From: Pseudomonadota bacterium
Lineage (GTDB): Bacteria > Pseudomonadota > Gammaproteobacteria > Pseudomonadales > Moraxellaceae
Direction of reading: 5' to 3'
Assembly (NCBI GenBank): GCA_023393635.1
Contig: JAEWKT010000016.1
Location: forward strand, 1-64,000
DNA length: 64,000 bases
The notes beneath the pieces were generated by a model that searched no databases, was not told the origin of the DNA, and worked only from the letters and a program-made list of their open reading frames with translations. Below, in pieces: positions 16,671 to 26,197 of this stretch. The position numbers were made by a program, and so were the translations under genes. Positions within the stretch are counted from its first letter, which is position 1; each line of letters starts with the position of its first letter.

Positions 16671-18329
16671 TTAACCCTTGGGAAAATTATCTGTAGGGTC
16701 GCTGTTAATAGAATCACCATCCAGGCCTGGGTTGTTAATGTCATTGCCCGTACCAGTCATCGGTGAAGTTGGTGGCGTTGTTGCCGCTGGGCTGACCACT
16801 GGAGAACCCATACTGGTGCTTAAGGGCACTTCCATGTCTGCATTACTCATGGTTGAATTCGTTGGTGGCTTGGGTTTATTTGCCTGATCTTTTGCTTTAT
16901 TCAGCATATCATCAAGTAAACGTGCAGCTGGCTCGCGGCCACCCAAACCAAACGCCAATGCAAAGGCAACTGCAACTGCCCCTAAGGTTAATCCAAAGGC
17001 TAAATTAACAATAGAATCTGCAATGCCCATGGCACGTAGACCCATCGCCAGTACCAAGCCAATAATTAGCACGCGAACCACATTGGCTAGCCATACGGAG
17101 TAATTGTACTGACCACGCTCTACAATATTGCCCAGTAAATTGGCCAACCAAAAACCAATAACAAAGATAGCAACACCCAGTAAAATGTTGGCACCAAATG
17201 CAATAAAGATACTGATTAAATCGCTAACCTGACCGAAACCAAGGCGGTTGGCTGCTTCAGCCACCGCAAACAACATGGCAAAAAATACGATTAATTTACC
17301 AATAATTTGCGATAAGCTCATGCTGCCTAAGAAGCGCTGCATATTTAACTTGGCAGGCAACCGATCTACTTCAGTACCACTGATTAAACCCACCAAAATG
17401 CCTGCTACAAACTTAGCAACCACATAGGTAATAATTAGAATCAGTGCTGCTGCAATAATGTTAGGAATAGCAAACATGATTTGATCTAGCATGCGAATCG
17501 CAGGCTGAGAAATCGCTTCAATGTTTAAGGCATCCAGTGCAGCAATCAGCGTTGGAATAAGAATTAAAATAAATACAATGGAACCTGCAATCTTAGGCAG
17601 GTTAGTGGTTGCTGGTACGCCAGCACGTTCAGCAGTAGACTGGACGTTAAGGCTAGACACCAAGCCAGTCACAATGTTGCGCACAATTTTGGCAACAAAG
17701 TAACCCACAAAACCAATCAGCAATGCAGCAAACAGGTTAGGTAAGAATAAGAGTAAATCATTCACCAGATTTTGGACTGGTGCAAGCAAACCATTTAAAC
17801 CCAGTGCAGACAGCACGAGCGGTACAAACAGTAATAAAATTAACCAGTAAATGATCTGGCCAATATTGTTGCTTAAAGGTTCTACGCCTACTTCTGCGCT
17901 TAAACGTTCATCTAGCGTGGTGCGTGCCAATACACGAGTGATGCCCGCACGTACCAGTGTTGCCAATACCCAGCCAACAAGGGCAAGCACAGCAGCAGAT
18001 AAAATACGCGGAACAAATAACAGCACCTCACCGACCATATTGGAAAATGGTGCCGACACCGTATGTAAATTTAATACATTAAAGCTGGCAATAATCGCAA
18101 TGATCAGAATAAACCAGAACACTATGCGTCCTGCGATATGCTCAAAATCCGTATTATGACCCGTAGAAGAATTGACGTGTCTGTTCACTGCAAGTTTTGA
18201 AAGTAATTTTCTTACACCTGCGCCAGCTAATAAAGCCACAACCCAGCCAATCAGTAATAGTACGATTGCACCAAGTATAGGCTCTAGCTGAACGCCGTAT
18301 GTGGTCTGGAAGTGCTGGAAGTTATCCAT
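16671..18329 (-). CDS. Mechanosensitive-ion-channel-type membrane protein (TM-helix repeat family)
   Basis: A 552-residue protein built of repeated helix pairs: a Gly-rich transmembrane segment followed by an amphipathic VAKIVRNIVTGL-like segment recurs about four to five times, the pattern of the conserved TM-helix repeat in MscS-related proteins. The last repeat ends in AFALAFGLGGREPAARLLDDM, like the MscS pore-lining helix, after which comes a low-complexity Pro/Thr/Asn tail of about 70 residues. The ATG at 18329 follows AAGGGG; an in-frame ATG at 18356 lacks this. A role in osmotic release is the family expectation only. Confidence 0.75.
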   Translation of the reverse strand: MDNFQHFQTTYGVQLEPILGAIVLLLIGWVVALLAGAGVRKLLSKLAVNRHVNSSTGHNTDFEHIAGRIVFWFILIIAIIASFNVLNLHTVSAPFSNMVGEVLLFVPRILSAAVLALVGWVLATLVRAGITRVLARTTLDERLSAEVGVEPLSNNIGQIIYWLILLLFVPLVLSALGLNGLLAPVQNLVNDLLLFLPNLFAALLIGFVGYFVAKIVRNIVTGLVSSLNVQSTAERAGVPATTNLPKIAGSIVFILILIPTLIAALDALNIEAISQPAIRMLDQIMFAIPNIIAAALILIITYVVAKFVAGILVGLISGTEVDRLPAKLNMQRFLGSMSLSQIIGKLIVFFAMLFAVAEAANRLGFGQVSDLISIFIAFGANILLGVAIFVIGFWLANLLGNIVERGQYNYSVWLANVVRVLIIGLVLAMGLRAMGIADSIVNLAFGLTLGAVAVAFALAFGLGGREPAARLLDDMLNKAKDQANKPKPPTNSTMSNADMEVPLSTSMGSPVVSPAATTPPTSPMTGTGNDINNPGLDGDSINSDPTDNFPKG

Positions 18330-18731
18330 AGCCAACCCCTTGTTTAAATCGGTCATTCATTTTTTATTAATCAGTAGCATTATTCTTACGCACGACATTT
18401 GCGCTTATTGATTAAGTCTAATATTATCGTGCGTAATCTTGTTGCTACTCACTAATACCCTAAAGCGGTCAAGTCATGAATAAGTTTTTTTAACAAAATC
18501 AACTTAGTGATGACTCCAACTCACCTTAACAAAGTAACCAGATTTAAAAACACTGCTTTTGTTTCCTTCATAATCTTTTTGTCAAGCTTCGTGGACTTTT
18601 TATTAACACAAGCTATTTAACTGATATTTTTTAATTATTTAGAGTAGATAAAATTTTTAATTGCATTTCATCATCGTATTCAAGCTATAGCCCATCTTCA
18701 CAATTAAAGAAATACTCTACTAAAAATAAAA
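18330..18731. other. Gene-free AT-rich stretch
   Basis: About 400 bases between the start of the channel-type gene and the terminator of the DUF805 gene. It presumably carries the promoter of the channel-type gene. I see no convincing coding frame, RNA gene or repeat here. Confidence 0.6.
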
Positions 18732-18759
18732 AAAAGCCGATCCATAAAAATCGGCTTTT
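18732..18759 (-). terminator. Intrinsic terminator after the DUF805 gene
   Basis: AAAAGCCGAT pairs with ATCGGCTTTT around an eight-base loop, about 38 bases beyond the minus-strand stop codon. Confidence 0.75.
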
Positions 18760-18796
18760 CTGAAAAACATTGGTTTACTAAATGGATGGTTCTGGA

Positions 18797-19342
18797 TTAG
18801 TAAGATTGCATTTGCTCTATCACAGCTTGATCCATATACCCAAGCGACCCTGTCATAACTAAAATAACTGAGGCAATCAGGCTGATGATCATGACCACAA
18901 TATAAATTTTTCCAAGTACATTTTCCCAGGTTCTATTTGGACGCGGTGCACCGAACTCGTTATTTTCTGGCACACCTTTGGCAAACATGATGTACAGCAT
19001 AAACCCAATATTAATCAGTGGTACAAACATTAATAAAGACAACCAGCCAGTCTGGCTCAGGTCATGCAAGCGCCTAATGGTAATCACGATGGCATAGTAG
19101 AAAAAAACGATATATAAAATAAAAATGATGAAAAAGCTTGCAGCAAATATTCCTTTTAAATCATTCACCGTTTCAGCAAGCGCAAAAAACCCCACAACCC
19201 ATAGAATAATAGGGATCATGATTGCAAGAGATAAAACCAAGTACCACGCCAGATAAGCTAAGCGTCCAAAACGGCCACGTGGTGATAAGGGATGGTCTAA
19301 ACTGGGATCATACGGATGTTCTTTCGGATCATAAATTAACAT
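18797..19342 (-). CDS. DUF805 membrane protein
   Basis: A 181-residue inner-membrane protein with about four hydrophobic segments. It has the DUF805 hallmarks: RGRFGRLAYLAWY before the first helix, RRLHDLSQTGWLSLL in the middle, and a GVPENNEFGAPRPNR segment after the third helix. Function in this family is unknown. An extra fourth hydrophobic helix follows the usual domain end. The gene is monocistronic, with its own terminator. Confidence 0.85.
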   Translation of the reverse strand: MLIYDPKEHPYDPSLDHPLSPRGRFGRLAYLAWYLVLSLAIMIPIILWVVGFFALAETVNDLKGIFAASFFIIFILYIVFFYYAIVITIRRLHDLSQTGWLSLLMFVPLINIGFMLYIMFAKGVPENNEFGAPRPNRTWENVLGKIYIVVMIISLIASVILVMTGSLGYMDQAVIEQMQSY

Positions 19343-19513
19343 AATTTACCCGCTATTTTACTGTTTTGTTTGAAGAATTGTTGGTATTACGCGCATAAAA
19401 TAACATAATAGACATTTGATGAAAACTGATAGAATCAATAATACTTTTGCTTTGTGCAGCAAACTTGCCTAAAATTTAACATTAAGCCCAATGGCTGGAT
19501 TTGCTAACACGTT

Positions 19514-19936
19514 ATGCCCTACTCTACCACTCCTGTTAGCCTTGAAATTTCTACTACTCTCACTCATCAATGCAGCCTGCATACCTCTCGTGATGGTCAT
19601 CTTATTGGTATTATTGCCTTTGAAGGCAACCAGACAACGCTTCACTGGCATGATTTAGAATACATGCGCAGGCGTTGTGAAGAGCTATCACTGATGGCCT
19701 TTCCAGATTATATCGTGGCCTTTATTGTTGATTTGCGTGGCTTAACTGCTTTACTTGATGGCGAGGCAGCTATCTTGCCGTGGCGCATTGCAGAAGATGA
19801 TTGCCCCGTTCGAGTATTAGTGAGTAATGAGCAACGCGCCTATTATTCCGCAGTGCTTGAACCTGCATGGCTGGCCTGGGATTTAGATGCCACCTTAAAA
19901 GACATGCGCGAGTTTTTAGACACGCATTATCACTAA
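19514..19936 (+). CDS. Hypothetical protein, 140 residues
   Basis: I do not recognise this protein. It has no signal peptide or membrane helix. The alternation of hydrophobic strands and helices (YIVAFIVDLRGLTALLDGEAA in the middle) could fit a small alpha/beta fold, loosely reminiscent of STAS/SpoIIAA domains, but I see no diagnostic motif. The ATG has no strong ribosome site. Codon use resembles its neighbours. It is followed by a short tandem repeat and is convergent with fpr, so it is a single-gene unit. Confidence 0.6.
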   Translation: MPYSTTPVSLEISTTLTHQCSLHTSRDGHLIGIIAFEGNQTTLHWHDLEYMRRRCEELSLMAFPDYIVAFIVDLRGLTALLDGEAAILPWRIAEDDCPVRVLVSNEQRAYYSAVLEPAWLAWDLDATLKDMREFLDTHYH

Positions 19937-19938
19937 GT

Positions 19939-19966
19939 CCTGTTTATACAAGCCTGTTTATACAAG
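19939..19966. repeat. Tandem duplication of a 14-base unit
   Basis: CCTGTTTATACAAG occurs twice head to tail, followed by the start of a third, degraded copy (CCCGTTT). It lies between the hypothetical gene and fpr, three bases after the former's stop codon. Confidence 0.8.
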
Positions 19967-19997
19967 CCCGTTTGCAGCTCTACCTTAACCCGTATCC

Positions 19998-20759
19998 TCA
20001 CCAATAATTTTCCACTGCAATATTACCTTCACCGCGGCGGTTCATGGTGAGGCCGTGAGCCTTAAGGGCATTACGCGTGTCTTCTACCATTTGTGGATTA
20101 CCACATAACATGACATGGCTGCTGGCAGGGTTTAATTTCAATTGTGCGTGTGCCTCAAGCTGCCCATTTTCAATTAATAGCGGCAATCGTTGATTTAATC
20201 CCGTTTGCTCACCGCGTGTAATAATCGGCAAAAACTTAAAGCTTGCACCGCTGTCACCAAAAGTAGTTGCAATTTGCTCAATTTCTTTTACATACGCCAG
20301 CTCGTCACGGCTGCGCACACTATAAGCCAAAATAATCTGCTGGTATGTTTGCCACGTTTCAAAGTCTTGCAGCATGGATAAAAACGGTGCCAAACCAGTA
20401 CCCGTAGCCAGCAACCATAAATCTTGAGGTAAGGGCTGCTGATAGCGCGCCAGGGTTAAAAAGCCATACGGTATTTTTTCTAATAATAAATTGTCCCCTG
20501 CTTTTAAATGTTGCAGGCGCGAGGTAAAAGCCCCATCGGGCACCACAATAGAAAAAAATTCCAGCTCTTCAGCAAATGGAGAGGACACCACTGAATATGC
20601 CCTAAAGATTTTTTCATCATCAACCACAATGCCAATACGGGCAAATTGCCCTGCACTAAAGCGAAAATGCGCTGGCCGCGTGAGCGTAAAGCTAAATAGA
20701 TTTGCACTCCAGCGCCTTACCGATAATACTGTCTCGCGGGTAAATTTATCGTCATTCAT
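19998..20759 (-). CDS. fpr: Ferredoxin/flavodoxin--NADP+ reductase
   Basis: A 253-residue Fpr. FAD binding is shown by RAYSVVSSP (about residues 54-62), NADP binding by LATGTGLAPFLSML, and the C terminus is GNIAVENYW, typical of the subclass that ends in an aromatic residue. It exchanges electrons between NADPH and ferredoxin or flavodoxin and serves in oxidative-stress protection and Fe-S repair. An in-frame GTG at 20765 is an alternative start. It is divergent from a LysR regulator 87 bases away, the arrangement of fpr and finR in Pseudomonas. Confidence 0.9.
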   Translation of the reverse strand: MNDDKFTRETVLSVRRWSANLFSFTLTRPAHFRFSAGQFARIGIVVDDEKIFRAYSVVSSPFAEELEFFSIVVPDGAFTSRLQHLKAGDNLLLEKIPYGFLTLARYQQPLPQDLWLLATGTGLAPFLSMLQDFETWQTYQQIILAYSVRSRDELAYVKEIEQIATTFGDSGASFKFLPIITRGEQTGLNQRLPLLIENGQLEAHAQLKLNPASSHVMLCGNPQMVEDTRNALKAHGLTMNRRGEGNIAVENYW

Positions 20760-20846
20760 AATCACTTGCTTATATCTCTACATGGCTTGGTAATGGTAGC
20801 ATGTATCAGTATCTTTCCTCATGCCGTTTATTAAAAGGTATATTGC

Positions 20847-21734
20847 ATGCGTATGACCCTTAGACAGTTGGCAGTGTTTGTTGCTGTTGCTCAAGAAGGC
20901 ACCGTTACCCGTGCTAGTGAAGCCGTGCGGCTCACACAAAGTGCGGCCAGTATGGCGTTGGCAGATTTAGAAGACGCGTTGGGCGCACCACTATTTGACC
21001 GCTTGGGCAAACGTCTGCAATTAAATGATCTTGGCCGCTATTTATTGCCACAAGCCCTGGAAATTTTAGGTCGTTGTGATGCCTTTGAACAAGCCGCGCA
21101 AGGCGAAATGCAAAGCATTGATTTACGCTTAGGGGCAACACTCACCATTAGTGATTATTTAATGCCAGACCTAATGGCTGACTTTTTAAAACTCCAGCCT
21201 CAGGCACAATTACAACTTCAAGTAGGCAATACCCGTCAAATTATTGAAGCAATCAGCCAGTTCCAACTTGATTTAGGCCTTATTGAAGGTTCTTGCCATT
21301 TGCCACAGCTCCAGGCTTTTCCGTGGCGTGATGATGAATTGGCCGTTTGCTGCGCACCGCAACATCCACTGGCGCAACTTAACCGAACCTTGACGATCAA
21401 AGATTTTCAGGAAATTGACTGGATTTTGCGCGAAGTCGGTTCAGGCACGCGTGAAGTATTTGACAATATTATGCTCAAAGACTTACCCGATGCCAGATTG
21501 CGCTTAACCCTTGGCCACAATGAGGCAATTTTAAAGGTAGTGGCAGGTGGTTTAGGCGTTGCTTGCGTGTCGCGTTTGGCCATTGAACCATTGGCAAAAG
21601 AAGGGCATTTGGTTATTTTAGACACCCCATTTTGGACACTAAAACGTCCGTTATTTATGCTGGTGCATCGCCAAAAATATAAAGGCCCTGGTTTAAAAGC
21701 CTTTATGGAATTTTGCCGTGTCAATAATACTTAA
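20847..21734 (+). CDS. finR: LysR-type regulator, probable FinR
   Basis: A 295-residue LysR-family regulator. The N-terminal winged helix-turn-helix (about residues 3-60) includes VTRASEAVRLTQSAASMALADLE, and the rest is the two-lobed inducer-binding domain. The ATG has AAGG upstream. Divergent placement next to fpr matches FinR, which in Pseudomonas activates fpr under superoxide or nitrosative stress. The 87-base shared region should hold its binding site, but no clear T-N11-A palindrome stood out by eye. The name rests mainly on this neighbour. Confidence 0.75.
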   Translation: MRMTLRQLAVFVAVAQEGTVTRASEAVRLTQSAASMALADLEDALGAPLFDRLGKRLQLNDLGRYLLPQALEILGRCDAFEQAAQGEMQSIDLRLGATLTISDYLMPDLMADFLKLQPQAQLQLQVGNTRQIIEAISQFQLDLGLIEGSCHLPQLQAFPWRDDELAVCCAPQHPLAQLNRTLTIKDFQEIDWILREVGSGTREVFDNIMLKDLPDARLRLTLGHNEAILKVVAGGLGVACVSRLAIEPLAKEGHLVILDTPFWTLKRPLFMLVHRQKYKGPGLKAFMEFCRVNNT

Positions 21735-21774
21735 ATGAACCATAGATCAGCCAATCGCCTGCTGGTATGCCCGA

Positions 21775-22281
21775 TTAAACCAGATATTTTTGCCAAAACT
21801 CGGCAGTGCCTGTGTGTTCATCCAGTTGATAATTATCATAGCCAAAGGCACGATAAGCCCTTTTGGCATGGCGATTGCCTGCCAGCACTTCCAGGGTGAC
21901 TTTGCAGCAATCAAGCTGCTTTGCCTGTTGTTCAGCTGCTAAAAACAATTGCCGTGAAATACCTAAACCACGGGCTTGTGGTTGTACAAACACATCATGA
22001 ATGTTGAGCAGTGGTTGACAGGCAAAGGTTGAAAAACCCAAAAAAGCATTGAGCAAACCCACTGCCCTGCCATCCTGATAGGCAAGCCAGGAATAGGCTG
22101 TTGGAAGATTATTTAACTTGGCAATGAGATGCTGCTGACAATAGTCACTTAAAGCGGTGCCACCACCCATTGGATCTTGCGCATACGCATTGAGTAAGCC
22201 AAGTAGATCCTGCGCCTGGGCAGCATGTTGATAATCTACTGCTAAAATATTGATGCCAGTGGAAAATAAAGAATTTGGCAT
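21775..22281 (-). CDS. GNAT-family N-acetyltransferase
   Basis: A 168-residue GNAT protein. The acetyl-CoA-binding motif A is VFVQPQARGLGISRQL (about residues 93-108), with the RGLG pyrophosphate loop, and motif B is GNRHAKRAYRAFGY near residue 140. The substrate is not identifiable. It is 37 bases downstream of upp on the same strand, so it may be co-transcribed with it, though nothing else links them. Confidence 0.82.
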   Translation of the reverse strand: MPNSLFSTGINILAVDYQHAAQAQDLLGLLNAYAQDPMGGGTALSDYCQQHLIAKLNNLPTAYSWLAYQDGRAVGLLNAFLGFSTFACQPLLNIHDVFVQPQARGLGISRQLFLAAEQQAKQLDCCKVTLEVLAGNRHAKRAYRAFGYDNYQLDEHTGTAEFWQKYLV

Positions 22282-22318
22282 GTTAAAACTGCTTCCTCAT
22301 GGCTTGCTAAAATGGCAA

Positions 22319-22963
22319 TTAAAAAATTATTTTCTTTTGAATGGTGCCAAATATTTTATCGCCTACATCACCTAAGCCTGGCACGATATAACTTTTTTCA
22401 TCTAAGCCCTCATCAATCGACGCCGTATAGATTTTAATATCTGGATGATGCGCATGCAGATGCGCGATGCCTTCTGGCGCAGCAACCAATACCATCACAC
22501 GAATTTCTTTGCAGCCTGCGTGTTTTAATAAATCCACCGCAGTCACCAGTGAGTTGCCAGTTGCTAACATTGGATCAATAATTAGCGCCAAACGGGCATG
22601 AATATCAGGTGCTAATTTTTCTAAATAACTACGTGCTTGCAGGGTTTCTTCATTGCGCTCTAAACCAAGCACACTAACCTTTGCACTGGGAATTAAGCTC
22701 AGTACACCATCCAGCATGCCGATTCCTGCGCGCAAAATGGGCACGATGGTAATTTTTTTACCTGCAATGCGCTGTATTTTAACTTCCCCTGCCCAGCCTT
22801 CAATCACGTCATCCTCTAACGGCAAATCCTTGGTGGCTTCATAGGTAAGCAAAGAGGCAATTTCCTGCGCCAACTCCCTAAAATTTTTGGTGCTGATCTC
22901 TGCACGGCGCATCAGGCCAATTTTATGACGAATAAGCGGATGAGTGATTTCAAAAACTGGCAT
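22319..22963 (-). CDS. upp: Uracil phosphoribosyltransferase
   Basis: A 214-residue Upp, the usual length. The PRPP loop is DPMLATGNSLV (about residues 132-142), with VPILRAGIGML upstream and the uracil-binding region GDVGDKIFG near the C terminus. It salvages uracil to UMP with PRPP. It lies just after the nuo operon terminator on the same strand and has its own upstream region of about 60 bases. Confidence 0.95.
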   Translation of the reverse strand: MPVFEITHPLIRHKIGLMRRAEISTKNFRELAQEIASLLTYEATKDLPLEDDVIEGWAGEVKIQRIAGKKITIVPILRAGIGMLDGVLSLIPSAKVSVLGLERNEETLQARSYLEKLAPDIHARLALIIDPMLATGNSLVTAVDLLKHAGCKEIRVMVLVAAPEGIAHLHAHHPDIKIYTASIDEGLDEKSYIVPGLGDVGDKIFGTIQKKIIF

Positions 22964-22994
22964 GGCAAATTAACTGCGAGATGAGAACCTGTTT

Positions 22995-23021
22995 ATCATA
23001 ATACAAAAACGCTTGTGGCAA
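22995..23021 (-). promoter_or_regulatory. Candidate sigma-70 promoter for upp
   Basis: On the minus strand TTGCCA and TATGAT hexamers are separated by 15 bases, shorter than the ideal 17, and end about 32 bases before the upp ATG. Assigned by eye only. Confidence 0.3.
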
Positions 23022-23025
23022 AAAC

Positions 23026-23056
23026 AAAAATGCCCCAATCAAATTGAGGCATTTTT
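23026..23056 (-). terminator. Intrinsic terminator of the nuo operon
   Basis: AAAAATGCC pairs with GGCATTTTT, with CAA/TTG extending the stem after one mismatch. It lies 55 bases beyond the nuoN stop and before the upp promoter region. Confidence 0.75.
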
Positions 23057-23110
23057 AAAACCAGCATTAACTTTAAAATAAATTAAGGCTTTGGCTTAAG
23101 TGTATAAGGC

Positions 23111-24586
23111 TTATTGCATGACGACAATTTGCGCTAATGCAGCAAGTTTAATCATCGGTTGTGGGTATACACCCAGTAACAGCACCATTAAAGACGCCAC
23201 TAGCACCATAATACCGCCAGCTTTGACACCCCAGTTGGTTTGTGCGTCAATACGCGGTGTATCTGGTGGCGTCATATATAGCACCACCATCACACGCAGG
23301 TAATAATATAAACCAATCGCACTACCCACAATCACCATGGCAGCCAAGAACCAGCTCATATTTTGCACAGCCGCCATGACCACAAAAAACTTACCAATAA
23401 AGCCTGCAGTTAATGGAATACCCGCTAATGACAGCATCATGACCGTCAGCACGGCAGTTAATACAGGGCGACGCCAGAATAAGCCACGGTAATCAGCAAT
23501 GGATTCAGCATCGTTTGTGCCGTATGGACTCGACATTAAGGCTACTGCACCAAATGCGCCAATGGTGGTTAGTACATAAGTCACTAAATAAATGCTTACC
23601 GTAGCCACTGATGATACGCCTAGGCAGATAATAGCAATTAAGATATAACCAAAATGGGCAATTGAAGAATAACCCAATAAACGCTTTAAATTGACTTGAC
23701 GCACTGCCAGTAAGTTACCTACCAAAATAGATAATACAGCAATCACGGTAAGTACGGTGGTTACCCCTTCCATTGCCAATGATGCAGATACCAGTAAAAA
23801 CCGCAGGGCAACCACCAGCATAGCCACCTTGCTCACTGTGGCTAAAAACGTAGCCACTGGTGCAGGTGCACCTTGATACACATCAGGTGTCCAGGCATGA
23901 AACGGTGCTAGTGATAGTTTAAATGCAATGGCCACAATCATGAGACCCATGCCCATGACCACAATAGGCTCATGCAATACTTGTACTAATACAGTGCCAA
24001 GATTTCTAAAATCCATGGTACCCGTATAGCTATACAAGAACGCCATGCCCATGAGTAAGGCAGCCGAAGCAGTCGCAGATAGTACAAGGTACTTAATCCC
24101 TGATTCCAGCGATTTACTGCGCTCATGGGTATAAGCCAGCAAGCCATAAGTTGGAATCGACATCAGCTCCAGACTGAGGAAGAAAGATGCCATATGACTG
24201 CTTGCCGTAAGTGCCATTGCACCTGCCACCGCAATGAGCAGCAGGATATAAAGTTCTTCACGGTTGCTGGTATAACTATCAATATAAGCATGCGCTAACG
24301 TACAGCAAGCTAGCCCAGCAACCAAAACCAGGGTCATATTGAATAAGGCAAAGCCATCAACAACAAATAAGCCCATGACTGCCTGTGGACCAGTTTGCAG
24401 GAAAAAAACCTGCCAAATGATACAAGCTACCGCAGCGTTAAGACCAATGACCGTTGCTGTCGCAATGAGGTCATGGTTGCGCTTAATAGCAACAAGCAGC
24501 ATTACCACGATGGCAGTAATGCCAACAATGGCTACGGGAGCTAAAGGCATAAGCGTAGAAGCCATGTCAGTAGAAATCATGTCCAT
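23111..24586 (-). CDS. nuoN: NADH-quinone oxidoreductase subunit N
   Basis: A 491-residue antiporter-like subunit of complex I with about 14 hydrophobic helices. The conserved Glu in FFLSLELMSIPTYG is Glu140, corresponding to the proton-channel Glu of E. coli NuoN, and the conserved lysine-bearing segment follows in the middle helices. It forms one of the three membrane-arm proton channels. It is the last gene of the operon, two bases after nuoM. Confidence 0.95.
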   Translation of the reverse strand: MDMISTDMASTLMPLAPVAIVGITAIVVMLLVAIKRNHDLIATATVIGLNAAVACIIWQVFFLQTGPQAVMGLFVVDGFALFNMTLVLVAGLACCTLAHAYIDSYTSNREELYILLLIAVAGAMALTASSHMASFFLSLELMSIPTYGLLAYTHERSKSLESGIKYLVLSATASAALLMGMAFLYSYTGTMDFRNLGTVLVQVLHEPIVVMGMGLMIVAIAFKLSLAPFHAWTPDVYQGAPAPVATFLATVSKVAMLVVALRFLLVSASLAMEGVTTVLTVIAVLSILVGNLLAVRQVNLKRLLGYSSIAHFGYILIAIICLGVSSVATVSIYLVTYVLTTIGAFGAVALMSSPYGTNDAESIADYRGLFWRRPVLTAVLTVMMLSLAGIPLTAGFIGKFFVVMAAVQNMSWFLAAMVIVGSAIGLYYYLRVMVVLYMTPPDTPRIDAQTNWGVKAGGIMVLVASLMVLLLGVYPQPMIKLAALAQIVVMQ

Positions 24587-24588
24587 GG

Positions 24589-26196
24589 TTACTGAATCTC
24601 CACGCTGTTAACTGGTGAAATATCAGGCGTCATAAATAGTGGATGCTGATAAGAATTACTCAGCCATTGCATGCTCAAGTGCGAAGTATTTAAGACATCC
24701 TGCGGGAAAAGACCAAGCCAGATCAGGCCAACTGCCATCACCAGTAACATAGAAATTTCACGCTTATCCAGATCTTTTAAAGGCTGTGTTAGCGATTGCT
24801 GAGAACCATGCGGCTGACCAAACATGGCTTTATGGATCATGATCAGCGTATATAAGCCTGCAAATACTAGACTTACGGTCGCTATAATAGTAAAGCCAGG
24901 ATATTTATCAAATGATCCCAATAAAATCAGGAATTCTGCAATAAAGTTACCTGTACCAGGAATCCCCATTAAGGCGGCACTAAAGAACATCAGGAAAAAT
25001 GGCAAATAGCGGAACTGACCCCACATACCACCCATCAGGGTTAAATCGCGCGTATGCAAACGCTCGTACACCTGACCTGCCATAATAAACAAGGCGGCAG
25101 AAGACAAACCATGTGCCAGCATCATCAGCATTACGCCTTGCAAGCTAATTAAATGTCCAGCGTAAATTGCCAGCAAAATAAAGCCCATGTGTGACACGCT
25201 GGTATAAGCCAATAGGCGTTTCATGTCGGTTTGCTGGAAAGCCAGCCATGCCCCGTAGAAAATACCAATTAAGCCTAAAATAATGGCAATGTTGGCAAAA
25301 TCAGCAGAAGCATGCGGGAATAACGGCAATACAAAACGTAGCAAACCATAAGCAGCAGTCTTAATTAAAATACCTGCAAGGTCAACCGAACCTGCGGTTG
25401 GTGCTTGTGCATGTGCATCTGGTAGCCAGCCATGAAATGGCACCACAGGTAACTTCACAGCAAATGCAATAAAGAAACACAGCATTAAGCCATACTCAAA
25501 CCCGTACGGTAATGTTGTGCCCAACAGGTGCATATAATCAAAAGACAGGGTTTGCGTTTGGGTAAAGTTGATCAATACCAGCGTCAAAATACCCACGAGC
25601 ATAATTAAGCCAGAGGCCTGGGTATAAATAAAGAACTTGGTGGCGGCATAAACCCGTGAACGACCCGTTGAGCCTGAGTGTCCCCATAGTGCAATCAGGA
25701 AGTAGATTGGCACCAGCATCATTTCCCAGAAGAAAAAGAACAGGAACATATCAATGGCTAGGAATACGCCAATAACCCCGCCTAAACTCCATAATAAGTT
25801 TAGGTGGAAAAAGCCCACATTCTTTTGAATCTCGTTCCAGGAACAGCCAACTGCCAATACACCAATGAATGCCGTTAATACCACCATCAGCAGCGACAAG
25901 CCATCTAATGCCAAATGGAAACTAATGCCCAGCATGGGAATCCACGGCAGCATAAATTCAGCCTGCCAAACTGGCAATGTTCCCGACTGCACCACAATGG
26001 CAGTGGTTTCACCATAATGACCGCTTAACCACAGTTGAATGGTCAAGGCAAAGGTAATGACCATGCCAATCAGCGCAATCCAGCGTGGTGCCCGAATACT
26101 GACTTTTTCAAATACCCAGCATAGAAAACCTGCGATAAAGGGTATTAAAATCAGTGCAGGCAAGATCAGGTTATTTGGAGTTAAAATTTCTGGCAT
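24589..26196 (-). CDS. nuoM: NADH-quinone oxidoreductase subunit M
   Basis: A 535-residue antiporter-like membrane subunit. The proton-channel glutamate is Glu158 in FFWEMMLVPIYF, and VPFHGWLPDAHAQAP is the conserved central segment before the broken helix. It translocates protons in the distal membrane arm of complex I. Lying one base after nuoL and two before nuoN, it is clearly co-transcribed. Confidence 0.96.
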   Translation of the reverse strand: MPEILTPNNLILPALILIPFIAGFLCWVFEKVSIRAPRWIALIGMVITFALTIQLWLSGHYGETTAIVVQSGTLPVWQAEFMLPWIPMLGISFHLALDGLSLLMVVLTAFIGVLAVGCSWNEIQKNVGFFHLNLLWSLGGVIGVFLAIDMFLFFFFWEMMLVPIYFLIALWGHSGSTGRSRVYAATKFFIYTQASGLIMLVGILTLVLINFTQTQTLSFDYMHLLGTTLPYGFEYGLMLCFFIAFAVKLPVVPFHGWLPDAHAQAPTAGSVDLAGILIKTAAYGLLRFVLPLFPHASADFANIAIILGLIGIFYGAWLAFQQTDMKRLLAYTSVSHMGFILLAIYAGHLISLQGVMLMMLAHGLSSAALFIMAGQVYERLHTRDLTLMGGMWGQFRYLPFFLMFFSAALMGIPGTGNFIAEFLILLGSFDKYPGFTIIATVSLVFAGLYTLIMIHKAMFGQPHGSQQSLTQPLKDLDKREISMLLVMAVGLIWLGLFPQDVLNTSHLSMQWLSNSYQHPLFMTPDISPVNSVEIQ

Positions 26197-26197
26197 C

